64,000 bases of DNA from Kalaharituber pfeilii (lineage: Eukaryota > Ascomycota > Pezizomycetes > Pezizales > Pezizaceae), in the NCBI GenBank assembly GCA_015179045.1, contig WHUZ01000084.1, positions 203,783-267,782 on the forward strand. Reading direction: 5' to 3'. Below the pieces are notes generated by a model that saw nothing but the letters and a program-made list of their open reading frames with translations, was not told the DNA's origin and made no database searches. Each line of letters opens with the position of its first letter. The stretch's first letter is position 1. This document shows positions 9,597-20,025 of this stretch, in pieces. The position numbers and the translations under genes were made by a program.

Positions 9597-12440
9597 TCAA
9601 GCCCTCCTCACTCGCCGCTCTGCCCTTCCTCTGCCTCTTCCCCTTGCTCTCCTTCCACCCGACCGCCGCGACGTAATATTAGCATCATGACCCGTTACCT
9701 CTCCCTCATCAGGCGGGTTGTCCCCGCCCGGCGAGCGGTTGCCATTCACATAGTCCGAATCTCCAGGACGTCTCTTTATCGCCGCCACCCTTCTTGAACG
9801 GCGAGGACCAGATGGCCTATTTGTACCAAGGCCGCCTTCACCGTCATCCATTGGCCCGCCCTCATTCACAGGATCACCATCATCACTATCCACGCTCTCT
9901 TCATTTTCATTGCCCGCTTGCTCTTGCTCACCCACTTGCACGCCGCGGCCCCCAGAAACCCTACTACCCCTTTTTCCACGATCTGTTGTTCTACCGGCTG
10001 CTGCTCTACTGCCTGCTGTCCTACCGCCTGTTGTTCTACCGGCTGCTGTTCTGCCGGCTGCTGTTCTGCCGGCTGCTGTTCCACCGCCTGCTGTTCGACG
10101 GCTACCAGTTTCACTGCCACTAGCTCCGCCAGTCCCACTGCCACCAGCTCCGCCAGTCCCACTGCCAATCCCACTGCCATTAACTCCGCCAGCCCCACTG
10201 CCACCAGCTCCGCCAGTCCCACTGCCACTGTCACTGTCACTGTCACTGTCACTGCTACTGTCACTGCCACTGCCACTGTCACTGTCACTGTCACTGTCAC
10301 TGTCACTATCACTGTCGCTGTCACTGTCACTGTCACTCTCACTGTCGCTGTCACTGTCACTCTCACTGTCGCTGTCACTCTCACTCTCACTGTCGCTGTC
10401 ACTGTCGCTGTCACTGTCACACTCACTGTCGCTGTCACTGTCACTGTCGCTGTCACTGTCACTGTCGCTGTCACTGTCACTGTCACTGTTTATGTCACTG
10501 TCACTGCCTCTTGTGCCTCCCCCACTGTCGTCCGGGTCGCCGCCTCCTGTCCCGTCGTCCCCTTCTCCTGTCCCATTACTCCCTCCCCCTGAGTCCCCTT
10601 CTCCTGCCCCATCACTCCCACCTCCTGAGTCCCCTTCTACTGTCCCATCACTCCCTCCTCCTGAGTCCTCCTCTGAGTCCTCCTCTAAGTCCTCCTCTTC
10701 AGGTCGTAAAATGTAGTTGTCGTCACGGTTATATCCGCCCTTGGAAGCAACCGACTTTGGAGAAAGACGGTCAAGTGAATAATCAATCGCAGTTCCGGCC
10801 CTAAACTGCGCCAGCTGTCTCCTGGCCCGCTGCGGATAGAAGATCAAGTCTGTCCATAGTCTTCTTCTGAATCTATTTTCCCTACCAACAAGGTCCTCCA
10901 TTCGATGTCTAGGCAGAAGGCTGTTTTCGCCATATCGTTCATCGCCGCGTGGGATATACCCATATTGTGAAGCAAGCCACAGCCAAGCTCCCGTAAAACG
11001 TCTCTCTGAATAGTCGTTCCCGTTGCCCTCAGTTGCTTCATGCGCATTCACTCGGTCGACAACATCGAAAAGCAGCTCATTTTGGTCCATGACATCTACT
11101 AACAGAGCGATCACAGATCTTAATTGGTCTATGTAGGAGGCTAGATAGGAGATAATGGTAAAGCATCGGTTTACAACTTTCAAACATTGAAGAGATCCGT
11201 CTCTATGTTCCATGCGCACCGCCTCATAGAACACAGTGCAGACTTCCTGAAGTGATGCAGTAGCCCTAAAACCTTCCTCGCGGAAATCCTTCAGCTCTTC
11301 AATTTCCAGTTCTATTGCCATATCGGTAAAAAAAGGTCTGAATAGGTGGAAGGAAAATTCTCGTTCTATATCCGTGATTCGTGTCATCGCTATCAAAGCG
11401 TCTAGATCATTTCGTAAACGGGTATCTTCAAATCTCGTTTCGAAGGCTCTGCTGAGGTATTGTGCCCTTGCATATACTCCTGCAGCAATGCGTGTGTCAT
11501 AATTTGTACTTGAGTATTCACTCACAAGGTACTCTGAAAGGCAGGCGTCGAATGAATCGTGAGGTCCGTGGATTTCAATGTGTGCTCGCCAGCGCTCCAA
11601 TTTATCCTTAGGCCGCAGGCCAGCGTCAGAACATCCTGGAGGTGCGACAGCAGTATACTCGTCGAAGTCGTTGGGGTGAATGAAAGAACTTGCTCTATAA
11701 TATTCAAGAAGGTGTGCGTTAAGTCGGTCATAACTGAGATTCAACCGATTTTCAAAGCCGGCTCGGGGAAAAAAAACCCAAATACACCTGATCTGCGTTA
11801 TCCAGTAGAGCTGGAGCATTCCCCAAAACACACTTGGGGTAATATCGGGAGGAAATTTCCTTTTTTCTGGACTAATGGTCAATGACAGGGTTTCTCTCTC
11901 CTCAAGTGGTTTGAGATACCGCAATGAGTCGTCCAGACGCTCTTTAGCGCTCACCCCGGGCAGGTAACCCTCTTCAACAATGGTCTCAAGCCCCTTATCC
12001 TGAATTTGAAGCATATAGTATTTGAAAACCAGTCGCATTGGCTGAGAATAGGGAATGTGAGAGAAACTCTGGTCACACAAGCGGGATGCCCATAGGTTCC
12101 AGATAACCCTCAAGTACACGCGCAATTCATGCCACAGGATCTCTTCCTCTCCTAGAGTGTATTCCTGAAGCTCTTCATCAAAATCCTGTCCTAATGCTGG
12201 GTCGCCGCGATGGGGGTGGCCCATAGAGGCCAATAGTCCGATGAAGGTTTTGATCTCATTATACGAGCGCTGAAGACACTCAAGTTGTAGCTGATTGAGA
12301 CCAGAAGCCGTACACAGCGTTGCTGTCATATCGAACGTTGCGAATGGGAGCGTGAAGCGGTTTGCCTGGTCGTTTTGAGCCCCATTGTCAGGTTCAGGCG
12401 TGTCCTTGAGACTAGGCAAAGTTGGATCCTCCTGCGACAT
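9597..12440 (-). CDS. Large uncharacterised protein with Ser-Asp repeat tail
   Basis: One uninterrupted frame of 947 codons from the first ATG (MSQEDPTLP...). I do not recognise a family. About residues 1-590 are ordinary, largely helical, acidic sequence with many aromatics and no membrane segment. Then come a Glu/Asp and Gly-rich linker (DSGGGSDG repeats), about 45 Ser-Asp dipeptides encoded by a (GTCACT)n-like microsatellite at 10210-10500, Gly/Ser/Thr and TAAGR repeats, and a basic end ([15 protein letters not shown]). The layout of folded body, acidic flexible arm and Arg/Gly tail is seen in nuclear or nucleic-acid-binding proteins, but that is only an inference. A splice-acceptor-like TCTAAT...CAG lies just upstream of the body, so an extra 5' exon is possible. 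The SD tract is probably length-variable. Confidence 0.65.
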   Translation of the reverse strand: MSQEDPTLPSLKDTPEPDNGAQNDQANRFTLPFATFDMTATLCTASGLNQLQLECLQRSYNEIKTFIGLLASMGHPHRGDPALGQDFDEELQEYTLGEEEILWHELRVYLRVIWNLWASRLCDQSFSHIPYSQPMRLVFKYYMLQIQDKGLETIVEEGYLPGVSAKERLDDSLRYLKPLEERETLSLTISPEKRKFPPDITPSVFWGMLQLYWITQIRCIWVFFPRAGFENRLNLSYDRLNAHLLEYYRASSFIHPNDFDEYTAVAPPGCSDAGLRPKDKLERWRAHIEIHGPHDSFDACLSEYLVSEYSSTNYDTRIAAGVYARAQYLSRAFETRFEDTRLRNDLDALIAMTRITDIEREFSFHLFRPFFTDMAIELEIEELKDFREEGFRATASLQEVCTVFYEAVRMEHRDGSLQCLKVVNRCFTIISYLASYIDQLRSVIALLVDVMDQNELLFDVVDRVNAHEATEGNGNDYSERRFTGAWLWLASQYGYIPRGDERYGENSLLPRHRMEDLVGRENRFRRRLWTDLIFYPQRARRQLAQFRAGTAIDYSLDRLSPKSVASKGGYNRDDNYILRPEEEDLEEDSEEDSGGGSDGTVEGDSGGGSDGAGEGDSGGGSNGTGEGDDGTGGGDPDDSGGGTRGSDSDINSDSDSDSDSDSDSDSDSDSDSECDSDSDSDSDSESESDSDSESDSDSDSESDSDSDSDSDSDSDSDSDSDSGSGSDSSSDSDSDSDSGSGTGGAGGSGAGGVNGSGIGSGTGGAGGSGTGGASGSETGSRRTAGGGTAAGRTAAGRTAAGRTTGGRTAGSRAAAGRTTDRGKRGSRVSGGRGVQVGEQEQAGNENEESVDSDDGDPVNEGGPMDDGEGGLGTNRPSGPRRSRRVAAIKRRPGDSDYVNGNRSPGGDNPPDEGEVTGHDANITSRRSGGRRARGRGRGRAERRVRRA

Positions 12441-13162
12441 TAGATTGGCAAACGCCCGACAGCTGAGCAGAATCTGAATTGCAGTTTGAAGGAGCAAACT
12501 GAATGGGAAAGAAGGAAACTGCTCGGCAAAAGAGCCTGCAGAGTAAAAGAGGTGTGTACCCTGTGGAGACTCTCAAGCTAGTACGTGCTTCGCGTTGTAT
12601 GCACTCCAAAGAGGTAAAGAATCAACTGTCTATAATACACCTATGCTGAATGCCAACGGGTATGCGCCGGTTGAGGCCCAAGAAGAAAGAGGGGGGCACA
12701 CCCACATCCACAGCAGCTCTAGCATAACGGTAAAGCTCCTCTGGTATACACAAACAAAGGGAATAGCTCCGCCAGTTGAGAATTGCGTTCCATTGTAGAG
12801 TGCTTCCTTTGTATACCGTGCATGCTTTGTTCCTAGTGACGATGCTGGAGGAAAAAATGGGCTGTGGGCTAACGTTTAGCTATTCGCCAAATTGCTGCGG
12901 GTCGTTTTTCTTTGTCGTCAGTTGTGTGAACGCCGCGTGCAGGGCCTTGGCGTAGGGCGGAGCACGAGTGGCAAGCCAAGAGAAAAGCTGGTGCGGTTAT
13001 CACGTGATGACCACGGGACGAGGCTGCTGTACCGGCACTCGAGGCCACGGTGCGGAGGTTGCATACTCGTCGTTTTCTAGTCTCGTTGATCATTATCAGG
13101 AGATGCCACGTCAAGGAAGCCTCATCGAGGTGTATTATCACAGCTACATGCGCACGCAAACA
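12441..13162. other. Intergenic, upstream of the Ser-Asp repeat gene
   Basis: It presumably holds the promoter of the minus-strand gene ending at 9597. Short frames on both strands (12869-13183) look non-coding. No TATA box or operator stands out. Confidence 0.4.
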
Positions 13163-13202
13163 ACGGAAATAGGCTGCACATAAAGGTCACATGGAGTATG
13201 AC
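13163..13202 (+). repeat. 40-bp direct repeat, left copy
   Basis: It starts ACGGAAATAGGCTGCACATA and ends CATGGAGTATGAC, directly abutting the transposon terminal repeat at 13203. It matches 17354-17393 except for two C/T differences. Confidence 0.85.
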
Positions 13203-13589
13203 CAATGAATCCAACGGCCCAGGCCGTGATCTGCCTTGGACTGAAACCGCCTGGCCCGGTCCAGGCCGGTATTCTCAGTGGCCTGGACCGGCGTGATGCA
13301 CATGAATCAGGCCAACCAGGCCGGTCCAGGTCGGAACCTCTCCGGGCAGGCACATTCTGCCTGCGGCTCCCGGACCTCATCATACGATAAAACCTTTACG
13401 CCATGACACTGCGAGACAGGTACCAACATTGCGGGAGATGTAGATCGATTGTTGGTACTAGGCACATGGAAAGTGTCTATAAATTGGCCTTCCTGGGCAG
13501 TCAAGTGCTGATAATATAGCTTCAGCTTCGGCTTTAACCGCAGCCTCCAGATTAAACGCAGCCATCAATTCTCATATCCACCACATACA

Positions 13590-15756
13590 ATGGATTCGGT
13601 CCCAAGTTCCTCTCTAGTTAGCTGGACACCTCATGTTGATCTCCCTGTATCCTTGATACCTACTGTGCGCAAGTACATTGAGGCTATTCCACCTGCAGAA
13701 AGACTATCTCCGCTCGCAGACGAACAGTTTGAGGACCCAGATAGTGCTTATGATCGGTAAGGTCGATTTCCTGTTTTGTGTTCATGGCTTGATTACAAAA
13801 TAGAATATCTGATAAGTGAATAGAATACAAAATGCTGCATTCGTAGCAGGGTTTACAGTAACCGGTTCACTGCAGCAGGGGCGAGTACGCTTCTGGTGTA
13901 TACATTCAGGTATGACAAGGAACTTTTACCAGGTTACAGATGGTACTAGAAAGCGGCAGACTAGCTCATTAAAAATGGGATGCACTTATCGAGTATATAT
14001 ATCTTTAAGATCTGTTAGCAGGGAAGCTACTGGTACTAGAAAGCCTGGATGATTGGTCTCGGAGATACTACCCATAACCATGCAATGGCACCAAATCCTC
14101 TAAGTGTATTCTGTCCATGAAAAGCGCCATCCAGATTTTATATGCCTACAGGTACAAGCTCGAGCTTTTCGAGAGGCCAATGTCTCTCACAATACAGCAC
14201 TCCGCATTATGGCAAATGAGACCTTACAGCTTCGATCATCTACCTACTACAATTCTCAATGATCTAAAACCACACCCGGGCCTTCCATGAATACAGCAGG
14301 GCAGATGCTTGCAAATATCCGAGCGGGCTTAACAGAAGCTGGGTTTCATGATCAGTCTTGCTACTCTTATACCCAAAGGGATGGATCTTTGGTTCCAGAA
14401 TCCCAGCAACTAGAGCAACTCTTTTTCTGCACGGATGATCAAATTAAGCTTGCCTGTATATTTGTTTCTCAATTTGTAATGCAAATTGATGAGTATATTT
14501 TCTACTAATATATTAACGCTACCTCTTTCTAGCTGTGTTGGTGTAACTAATACTTGCCTCACATATCTATTTGCTCTTTCTTTTATTCGTGCAGAAAGTA
14601 AGGAGGCATTTGATTCTATTTTTGACTGTCTAGATGAACTTTTTTGGGTTGATAGTACTAGACCACGAGTTATCTTAGCTGACCAAGGTGCTAGACTTCT
14701 GGCTTCCTTTCAACTAAAATTCAGTGATGGCTTGGTGCATCAACTGTGTGAGTGGCATGCAGCCGAGAATATCAAAGCGAGTCTCACCATCTCAGGCCGC
14801 TATGATAAGACAGTTCGTAACATCTTAGGCAACTACATTTGGAAATACATTAAAGCGTCAATAGTGGAAGCTCTACGCAAAGCACGGAAAGAGCTTTTAG
14901 ATCAGCTCTATGATCCAGAAAAGGAGTATCTGCAAACATATTGGATTCCCAAAAAAGCACAATTCTGCCGCGCTTATGCAACTACCTATCTTAATCTTGG
15001 CTGTTTCTCAACTTCTCAATGTACAGAAAGTTATCATCGCCCACTTAAGGAAGGTCTCAACACTCAACTCAGTTTCGAATCAGCAGTTAAAGCATTAACA
15101 GCCCACATTAAGTTCTTGGCACGGAAAGTTGATGAGGCAGAACGTGATAGCCGAATAAAAATTCCAATTGGAATTGATCAGAAGATATTTAGTGCTTTAT
15201 TGCATAAAGTATCTTTTTTTTGCCCTAAATATTTTACGGATGCAGTGGGCAAAAGCATCAACAGACTTAGAATCCTGGACCGATTGCAGATGTAGTATTA
15301 CCTAAATATGAGCCTTCTCACTACAAACTTAGGCCATTGTTTGAATCACAGACACTAATTCCGATTGCCTTGATTCATCCTAGACGGCTGTTAAGTGCAT
15401 CAACCGAGCCTACAGTATCAACATCTCAGGCTGCTGGATCACGGTCATTGCAAACAGATAGATTGTCCCATGGTCAAATAGTATCAGCTGGGTCATCAAC
15501 TTTGCATAATCTGGTCAAATCATCTGTTGAGTTAGAGCAACTTAAATTCCATGCTAGTCTGTCTAGTGAAGAAGCAGAGCGCTTTGCCTACCTTCAAGCC
15601 CATCAAACAGCTCAACTCATTCAGCAGTTTGAAAATCGTCAGGTATTGCAAAACATACCAGAATGTTTACCACCTCCACCTACACCGCGATCGCATACCC
15701 TCAAAAGGCTTCGCACTGCAAATGAACAGGCTCTTGTACGTCTGGAGCAGCTGTAA
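13590..15756 (+). pseudogene. MULE transposase (FAR1/Hop type), frameshifted
   Basis: A first exon at 13590-13756 starts with ATG and ends at a clean GTAAGG donor. The second part (about 13830-14120) has the FAR1-like zinc-binding start (GFTVTGSLQQGRVRFWC, then GCTYRV, then THNH), but THNH is in a different frame. The catalytic region at 14486-15295 has the MULE signatures LPLSSCVGVTNT, RVILADQGARLLASF and HQLCEWHAAENIKASL. The segment with the first catalytic Asp (QIDEYIF, about 14480-14505) is degraded and frame-broken. A C-terminal part (15303-15756) reads in yet another frame. At least three frame breaks make it non-functional as it stands. Fungal relatives include Hop of Fusarium. It is the coding core of the element at 13203-17350. 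Confidence 0.8.
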
Positions 15757-16103
15757 CTGAGAATAGCACGTCACGCCCCAAGAGTAAGAGACAGCGAAAG
15801 GCAAAGGCTACCAGCAGTACGATTAGAACTGATGAGCGAGTTATATCAGAAAGAGAGGTAGCTCAAGAGACCCAAGATTTTATTTTTTTTTTTTTTGTTT
15901 CTTCATCCGCATGTTAGTTCGTTTTCCTCATCTTCTGATCTTGATCCATTTTTTTTTCATCCTTTCATTTTTGAGTAATTCCGCAATTCAAAAATAGTAG
16001 CTCACAACATAGGTCAATATTTAACAGCGAACAGGCCTGTACGTACTTAAGATACTAATCCACTTTAATACTTGTCGCCTGGTACCAACAATCGATCTAC
16101 AGT

Positions 16104-16730
16104 ACTCGGGGGTAGGGGAAAATACTCAGAAGCGCTATGCATGCATAATGTGCGCCACCTGACCGGGGGTCAAAAGTGAAGTAGGTTGACTTTTTGTCGA
16201 AAAGTCTTCAGAACAATTGTATGGGTTTTACACACAAAAATACGACACACGTAATTTTAACTGCATACAAGTCAATAAATTGTTGCATAATTATCATCCA
16301 ACAGCCATAACAGCAAAGCTAATCTGGCGCACTTCTAACTAGTAATAGGACCTGTTCTTTTGTTATTTTATCCCACTCTTCCTGAGGTTTTCCACCTTGT
16401 TTGTGCATTCATCGCGTACAATAATAATTCTGACATGCTGAACTTGAGTAGTTTCTCGATTGTAAATCTCATGACTGAACTTTTCATTTTGATATTGTAT
16501 GCAGGCTTCAGCAGGTGATTCGAGGCTGTGACTGGGAAATGACTGGGAAATGGAGTTCTGTAAGTTGGTTGAAAAACAAAGAATCAAAGCGTGTTACTCT
16601 GTGAAGCGTGTAGGAAACTACAGAAAATACGTGTAGAATAACAAGTATTACATAACCAACAGGTCAACTCTATCCTAGCAACTATCCCTGTCACATTGTA
16701 TGCGCTTCTGAAGACTTACCCTTACCCCCG
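16104..16730. mobile_element. MITE nested in the MULE right terminal repeat
   Basis: The ends TACTCGGGGGTAGGGG...CTCAGAAGCGC and, on the right, GCGCTTCTGAAG...CCCCCGAGTA are inverted copies. The flanking sequence GGTACCAACAATCGATCTACA | ATCGCCCGCAATGTTGGCACC rejoins into one block matching the uninterrupted left MULE repeat (13415-13465), which proves insertion. The target duplication is short and not resolvable here (TA or a few bases). No gene inside; a 74-aa minus-strand frame is unconvincing. Confidence 0.7.
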
Positions 16731-17035
16731 AGTACATCGCCCGCAATGTTGGCACCTGTCTCGCAGTAAAGGTTATTCGTATGATGAGGTCCGAGAGCCG
16801 CAGGCAGAATGTGCCAGGTCAACCAGGCCATTTACGTAAATTCACGCGATTTTTAGAATCTAACCCAGGTGGATTAGATATCAATAGTCCTGGATATCTC
16901 CACTATCAGTAAGTGACAGTCGCCCGTTAGGTATCATCCATCATTCAGGAATTGAGTCTCGTCTGCTGTATTGTCTGGAAGGTCCGTCATTTCTAAAATA
17001 TATATACTTGAATATAAAGTGTGATACATACCTTT

Positions 17036-17110
17036 TATATATATATATATATATCATTAACTCGCGTGCCGCCCTGTGGGCTACCTATGGCGAGGAGGAT
17101 CTAGGTACGT
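17036..17110 (-). repeat. Retroposon 3' tail, family A, reversed, with (AT)n
   Basis: A (TA)n run is followed by GTGCCGCCCTGTGGGCTACC and TATGGCGAG. This is the reverse complement of the CGCCATAGCCC..GGGCGGCA block seen at 1385, 58038 and 60852. It lies within the right end of the MULE and so post-dates it. Confidence 0.5.
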
Positions 17111-17353
17111 GATACATACTTGACTAAAGTCGTAGACTCGCTGCTGTTTAGAAATTCTAGATAGATATATGCAAGATTCTACTCATTTAAACTACTAAAA
17201 CAATCTGGTAAACGCTGGCCTTGATTCGCCTGGATAGGTTTCGTTTAATTGGCTTATACCTGCCCTGAATGGCCTGGGCTGGCCTGAGTGGTCTGGACCG
17301 GCGTGAATAGTCTGGACTGGCCTGGTTGGCCTGGCCTGTTGGATTCATTGATT

Positions 17354-17393
17354 ACGGAAACAGGCTGCACATAAAGGTTACATGGAGTATGAC
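17354..17393 (+). repeat. 40-bp direct repeat, right copy
   Basis: Starts ACGGAAACAGGCTGCACATA and ends CATGGAGTATGAC. It lies three bases outside the right transposon end and matches 13163-13202. Confidence 0.85.
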
Positions 17394-17523
17394 GCACTGT
17401 GGTGCATATTGGAGTTCAGCTATGTACAAAGAGTGTGGATGCAAACGTTTCAGAATCCAACGTGCACTGCCATGACGGAGCCAACTCGCCCCCCCCCTAT
17501 TCTGCCGCATATGTAATCAAGCC

Positions 17524-19490
17524 CTAGGTGGCATCACTGTCTTCAAGCAAGCTTTCCAGCTCCTCTTTCGTCAGTCCTCCGTTCTCAAGAGCCCAGAGGA
17601 ATCGCTGTCCCATGAGTTCCCATTCTCGTTCTTTATCACGTTCTTCTTGATACCGCGAAGCCCTCCAGTTATCCTGCCCGTCTTCACCGTCAATAGAATC
17701 AAATTCGGCCCTTCTCTCACGCAGCCGGCCTGAGCGCGCTCCATTCATAAACTCTTGGCCCGTCTCCTCAATAGAACTGGCGTTGCCGGAACCATATTTG
17801 TATTCCCAAGCCCAGCACGTGAAAAGGATAAAGTTATACGTTAATATCAAGTAGACAAAGGGTTTGAGAATGTAGCTGAAAAGCCAACTTTCAAACAAAG
17901 AATAGCAGTGGTAGAGAGTTCTGCCAGTCCTTGCAGAGCTAGGGCGATCAGCAGACTGATGATCAGCTTGCCGGGCACTTTTGTCCCTACCAGTGATGTT
18001 GCCAATGCCGGTACGTGCTTGGGAGCGAGATCTACCTCGACTGTGACTGCGACTTCGGCTGAGGGGGCGGCTGCGGGGGCGGCTGCTACTAGATGGGCCG
18101 TTGGAGTTCCCATAACCGGCATTCTTGGATGGAGTAAAACCCCGAATAGTGTCTTGCGTCTTTTGTGGGCTGGTTGTCCTTGATGGCCTCGTGGATGCGG
18201 AATATGAAGCAGCAAACTCTGCCGCAAGTTGTGCAGCAGCCATACGATCATGTGCCGCCCCGCTGCCGCCGGAGGCAGCGGAAGCTGGGCTCCCCTGGGA
18301 CATCCGAGCAGCGGGGTGCGCGGTCTGTGGAACCCCTGCGGCCTGCTCGACGTACTCGCCCCGCGTTGACGTCCGATAAGCCGCTTTCAGAGGGGTGGGC
18401 GGCTGCCGTTCGCCCGGCACAAGCGTCGACAGCGGCGCCGCAGCGTTGAGTGCGCTTGTACCAGCTATCTCGTCGTCCCTCGCTCTTTCCTTGCCTTTGC
18501 TGGAGGGCGTCTGGGTGGCCTTCCCAGGCTCCGCCGGCGCCGCGATGGGCAAGCCCGCCGAGCTGCTGCCGAAGAGCTGCTTCCAGTTCCACCGGTCGAT
18601 GCCTCCTTCATGGGCCGTTGGGTGTCCATCCGCCTGCGTGGGCTCTGGCGGCGCTGGCGGCACGGGAGGAGGCGGGAACATGATCCTCGGCGTGGGCAAC
18701 CCCGGAATGAGTTTGCCAGCACCTCCGTGCTCTCTGCCGCCACTGCGTGTCTCCACAAACGCAGCCTTCCCTGAGACGCTCAGCCCAAAGTTAAGGGGCA
18801 GTTCAATTTCAACCCCCGACGCTGCAAGACATCCATCCGCAAATTGCTGCGTCTTGAGCGGAGTGTGTCTTCGTTCTGCGGATGGCAATGCAAATAATGT
18901 TTCCCAGCAGTCCGAAGCTGTGCGATTGCTGTAGAATGCTTTGATGGACGGCGTAATCTCAAAAGCGTTCCGTGGGCCGAAAAACGTATTGAGACGATCG
19001 GTAAGAGAGCCAAGTTGGGCATGCATCTGGCGAGTGTCGTCGAGAAGCCCGTCCCGGAAGTTTGATCTTGATAAGTTACACTCGTCAGAGACACAACTCT
19101 AAACTCTCGATCTCGGGCCACGATAACAAGCATCGGCAGTGCGAGAAGCCATATATACATAGTTTCTTACAAGTTTCGTCTCCAGTACTCAATCTCATTG
19201 TGCATACCCCGTGCCCGTAGGTAAAGCTGCACGTCTGGCGGCAGTCTCACCATATTGAGGGAATCCAGCCTGGCTTCTAACTCCTCGAGCAGCTCATCGC
19301 TGCGTGGTGCCCTCATGAGGATGGATGCTCTTGGAACGAGCAGTTTGTACGAGTGCGGAATGTAGGCTGGCACATTGCCGGTGTCCTGCTTCTGCTGGCG
19401 CTCAGTGGGCAAGGCCCTATCGCTGCCCGGCCGGGGGGGCGTCGGCGGCGGCTTGCCGCTGCGCTTTGCGTCTGCTGTGCGTGCTGACAT
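17524..19490 (-). CDS. Uncharacterised single-helix protein, spliced (gene A)
   Basis: Model: exon 1 19490-19171, a 104-bp intron (GTAAGA...AAG), exon 2 19066-17524; 620 aa, in frame. No family recognised. The N-terminus is basic and Pro-rich. A helical region spans the splice junction (ELLEELEARLDSLNM, EIEYWRRNLSNFRDGLLDD, QMHAQLGSLTDRLNTFF). A long disordered Pro/Ser/Ala segment follows, with an Arg-Ser run (SRPRSRPLSRSRSHSRGRS). Then one hydrophobic segment (about 35 residues, from FESWLFSYILKPFVYLIL onward) and a charged acidic tail (EERDKEREWELMGQRFLW). This points to a tail-proximal membrane anchor with a large disordered cytoplasmic or nuclear part. It is divergently arranged with gene B, whose ATG is 535 bp away. 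The start is the first in-frame ATG. Confidence 0.6.
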
Positions 19491-20025
19491 GGCCACTGGT
19501 ATGGCATCTGCTCGAGAGCGTGTCGCGGACGTGGTCTGGATCCTGCGGGCTGCGGGAAGAGGTGCGCTTCGCCCCTGCACATCTACTCTCTGCGCTTCTT
19601 TGTCTTCGGGGGCGCCTGGGGGGCAGCGGCATGCGGCACGTTCTTTGTTGGATGGCAGCTCTCGTGTCCCGGCCCCGCTGAACAGCTGCCGGCAGCTGCC
19701 ATGCCCAGGCAGGCGGGCGGCCTAGTCGCAGCCACTGGGTGCGATGTGCGCATCGCCAATCTTGAATAAAGACAATCGATTCATCCAGCCGCTTTGATGC
19801 CGCACCCGGAGGCATATGCGTCTTTGTCGGGCGCCCGCAATGCGATGCTGCTCCCGCCCCGCCCGCGTCCCCCCTCCCCCCTCCCCCCTCCCCCCATAAC
19901 ACTTGTGTCCCGCCGCCAGTTGAGCTGCTGCAGCCGTGACGACCCAATCGCTGGCACTATCCTTATACACACGAAGCGCGACTGCGGAGGCTCGACACAT
20001 ACAGCGCAGCGGAACCTGTCTGCTG
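19491..20025. promoter_or_regulatory. Bidirectional intergenic region with C-rich tract
   Basis: 535 bp between the divergent ATGs of genes A and B. At 19857-19895 it contains repeated CCCTCCCCC blocks, which on the minus strand are G-runs able to form a G-quadruplex. Both promoters presumably lie here. Open frames through it use non-ATG starts or are GC-driven shadows. Confidence 0.45.

Larger units (their letters stand above)
13203..17350. mobile_element. MULE (Mutator-like) DNA transposon, decayed
   Basis: The outer ends CAATGAATCCAAC (13203-13215) and GTTGGATTCATTG (17338-17350) are perfect inverted repeats. Both ends then carry GGCCTGGACCGGCGTGA-type subterminal motifs. An inner inverted block (CACATTCTGCCTGCGGCTC and GACCTCATCATACGA, 13350-13470) is mirrored at 16731-16830. 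The transposase coding region (13590-15756) is frameshifted. The right half is longer than the left because it holds a MITE (16104-16730) and a reversed family A retroposon tail near 17036-17110. Flanking 40-bp direct repeats replace the usual 8-11-bp MULE target duplication. Confidence 0.75.

Noticed and set aside
9866..10716. Long open frames antisense and out of frame to the Ser-Asp tract (VTVT and SLSL proteins)
   Set aside because: They arise because a hexanucleotide repeat is open in every frame; outside the repeat they have no coding character.
18165..18934. Several long frames opposite and out of frame with gene A
   Set aside because: GC-rich shadows; the gene A frame joins across a good intron and has a coherent domain layout.
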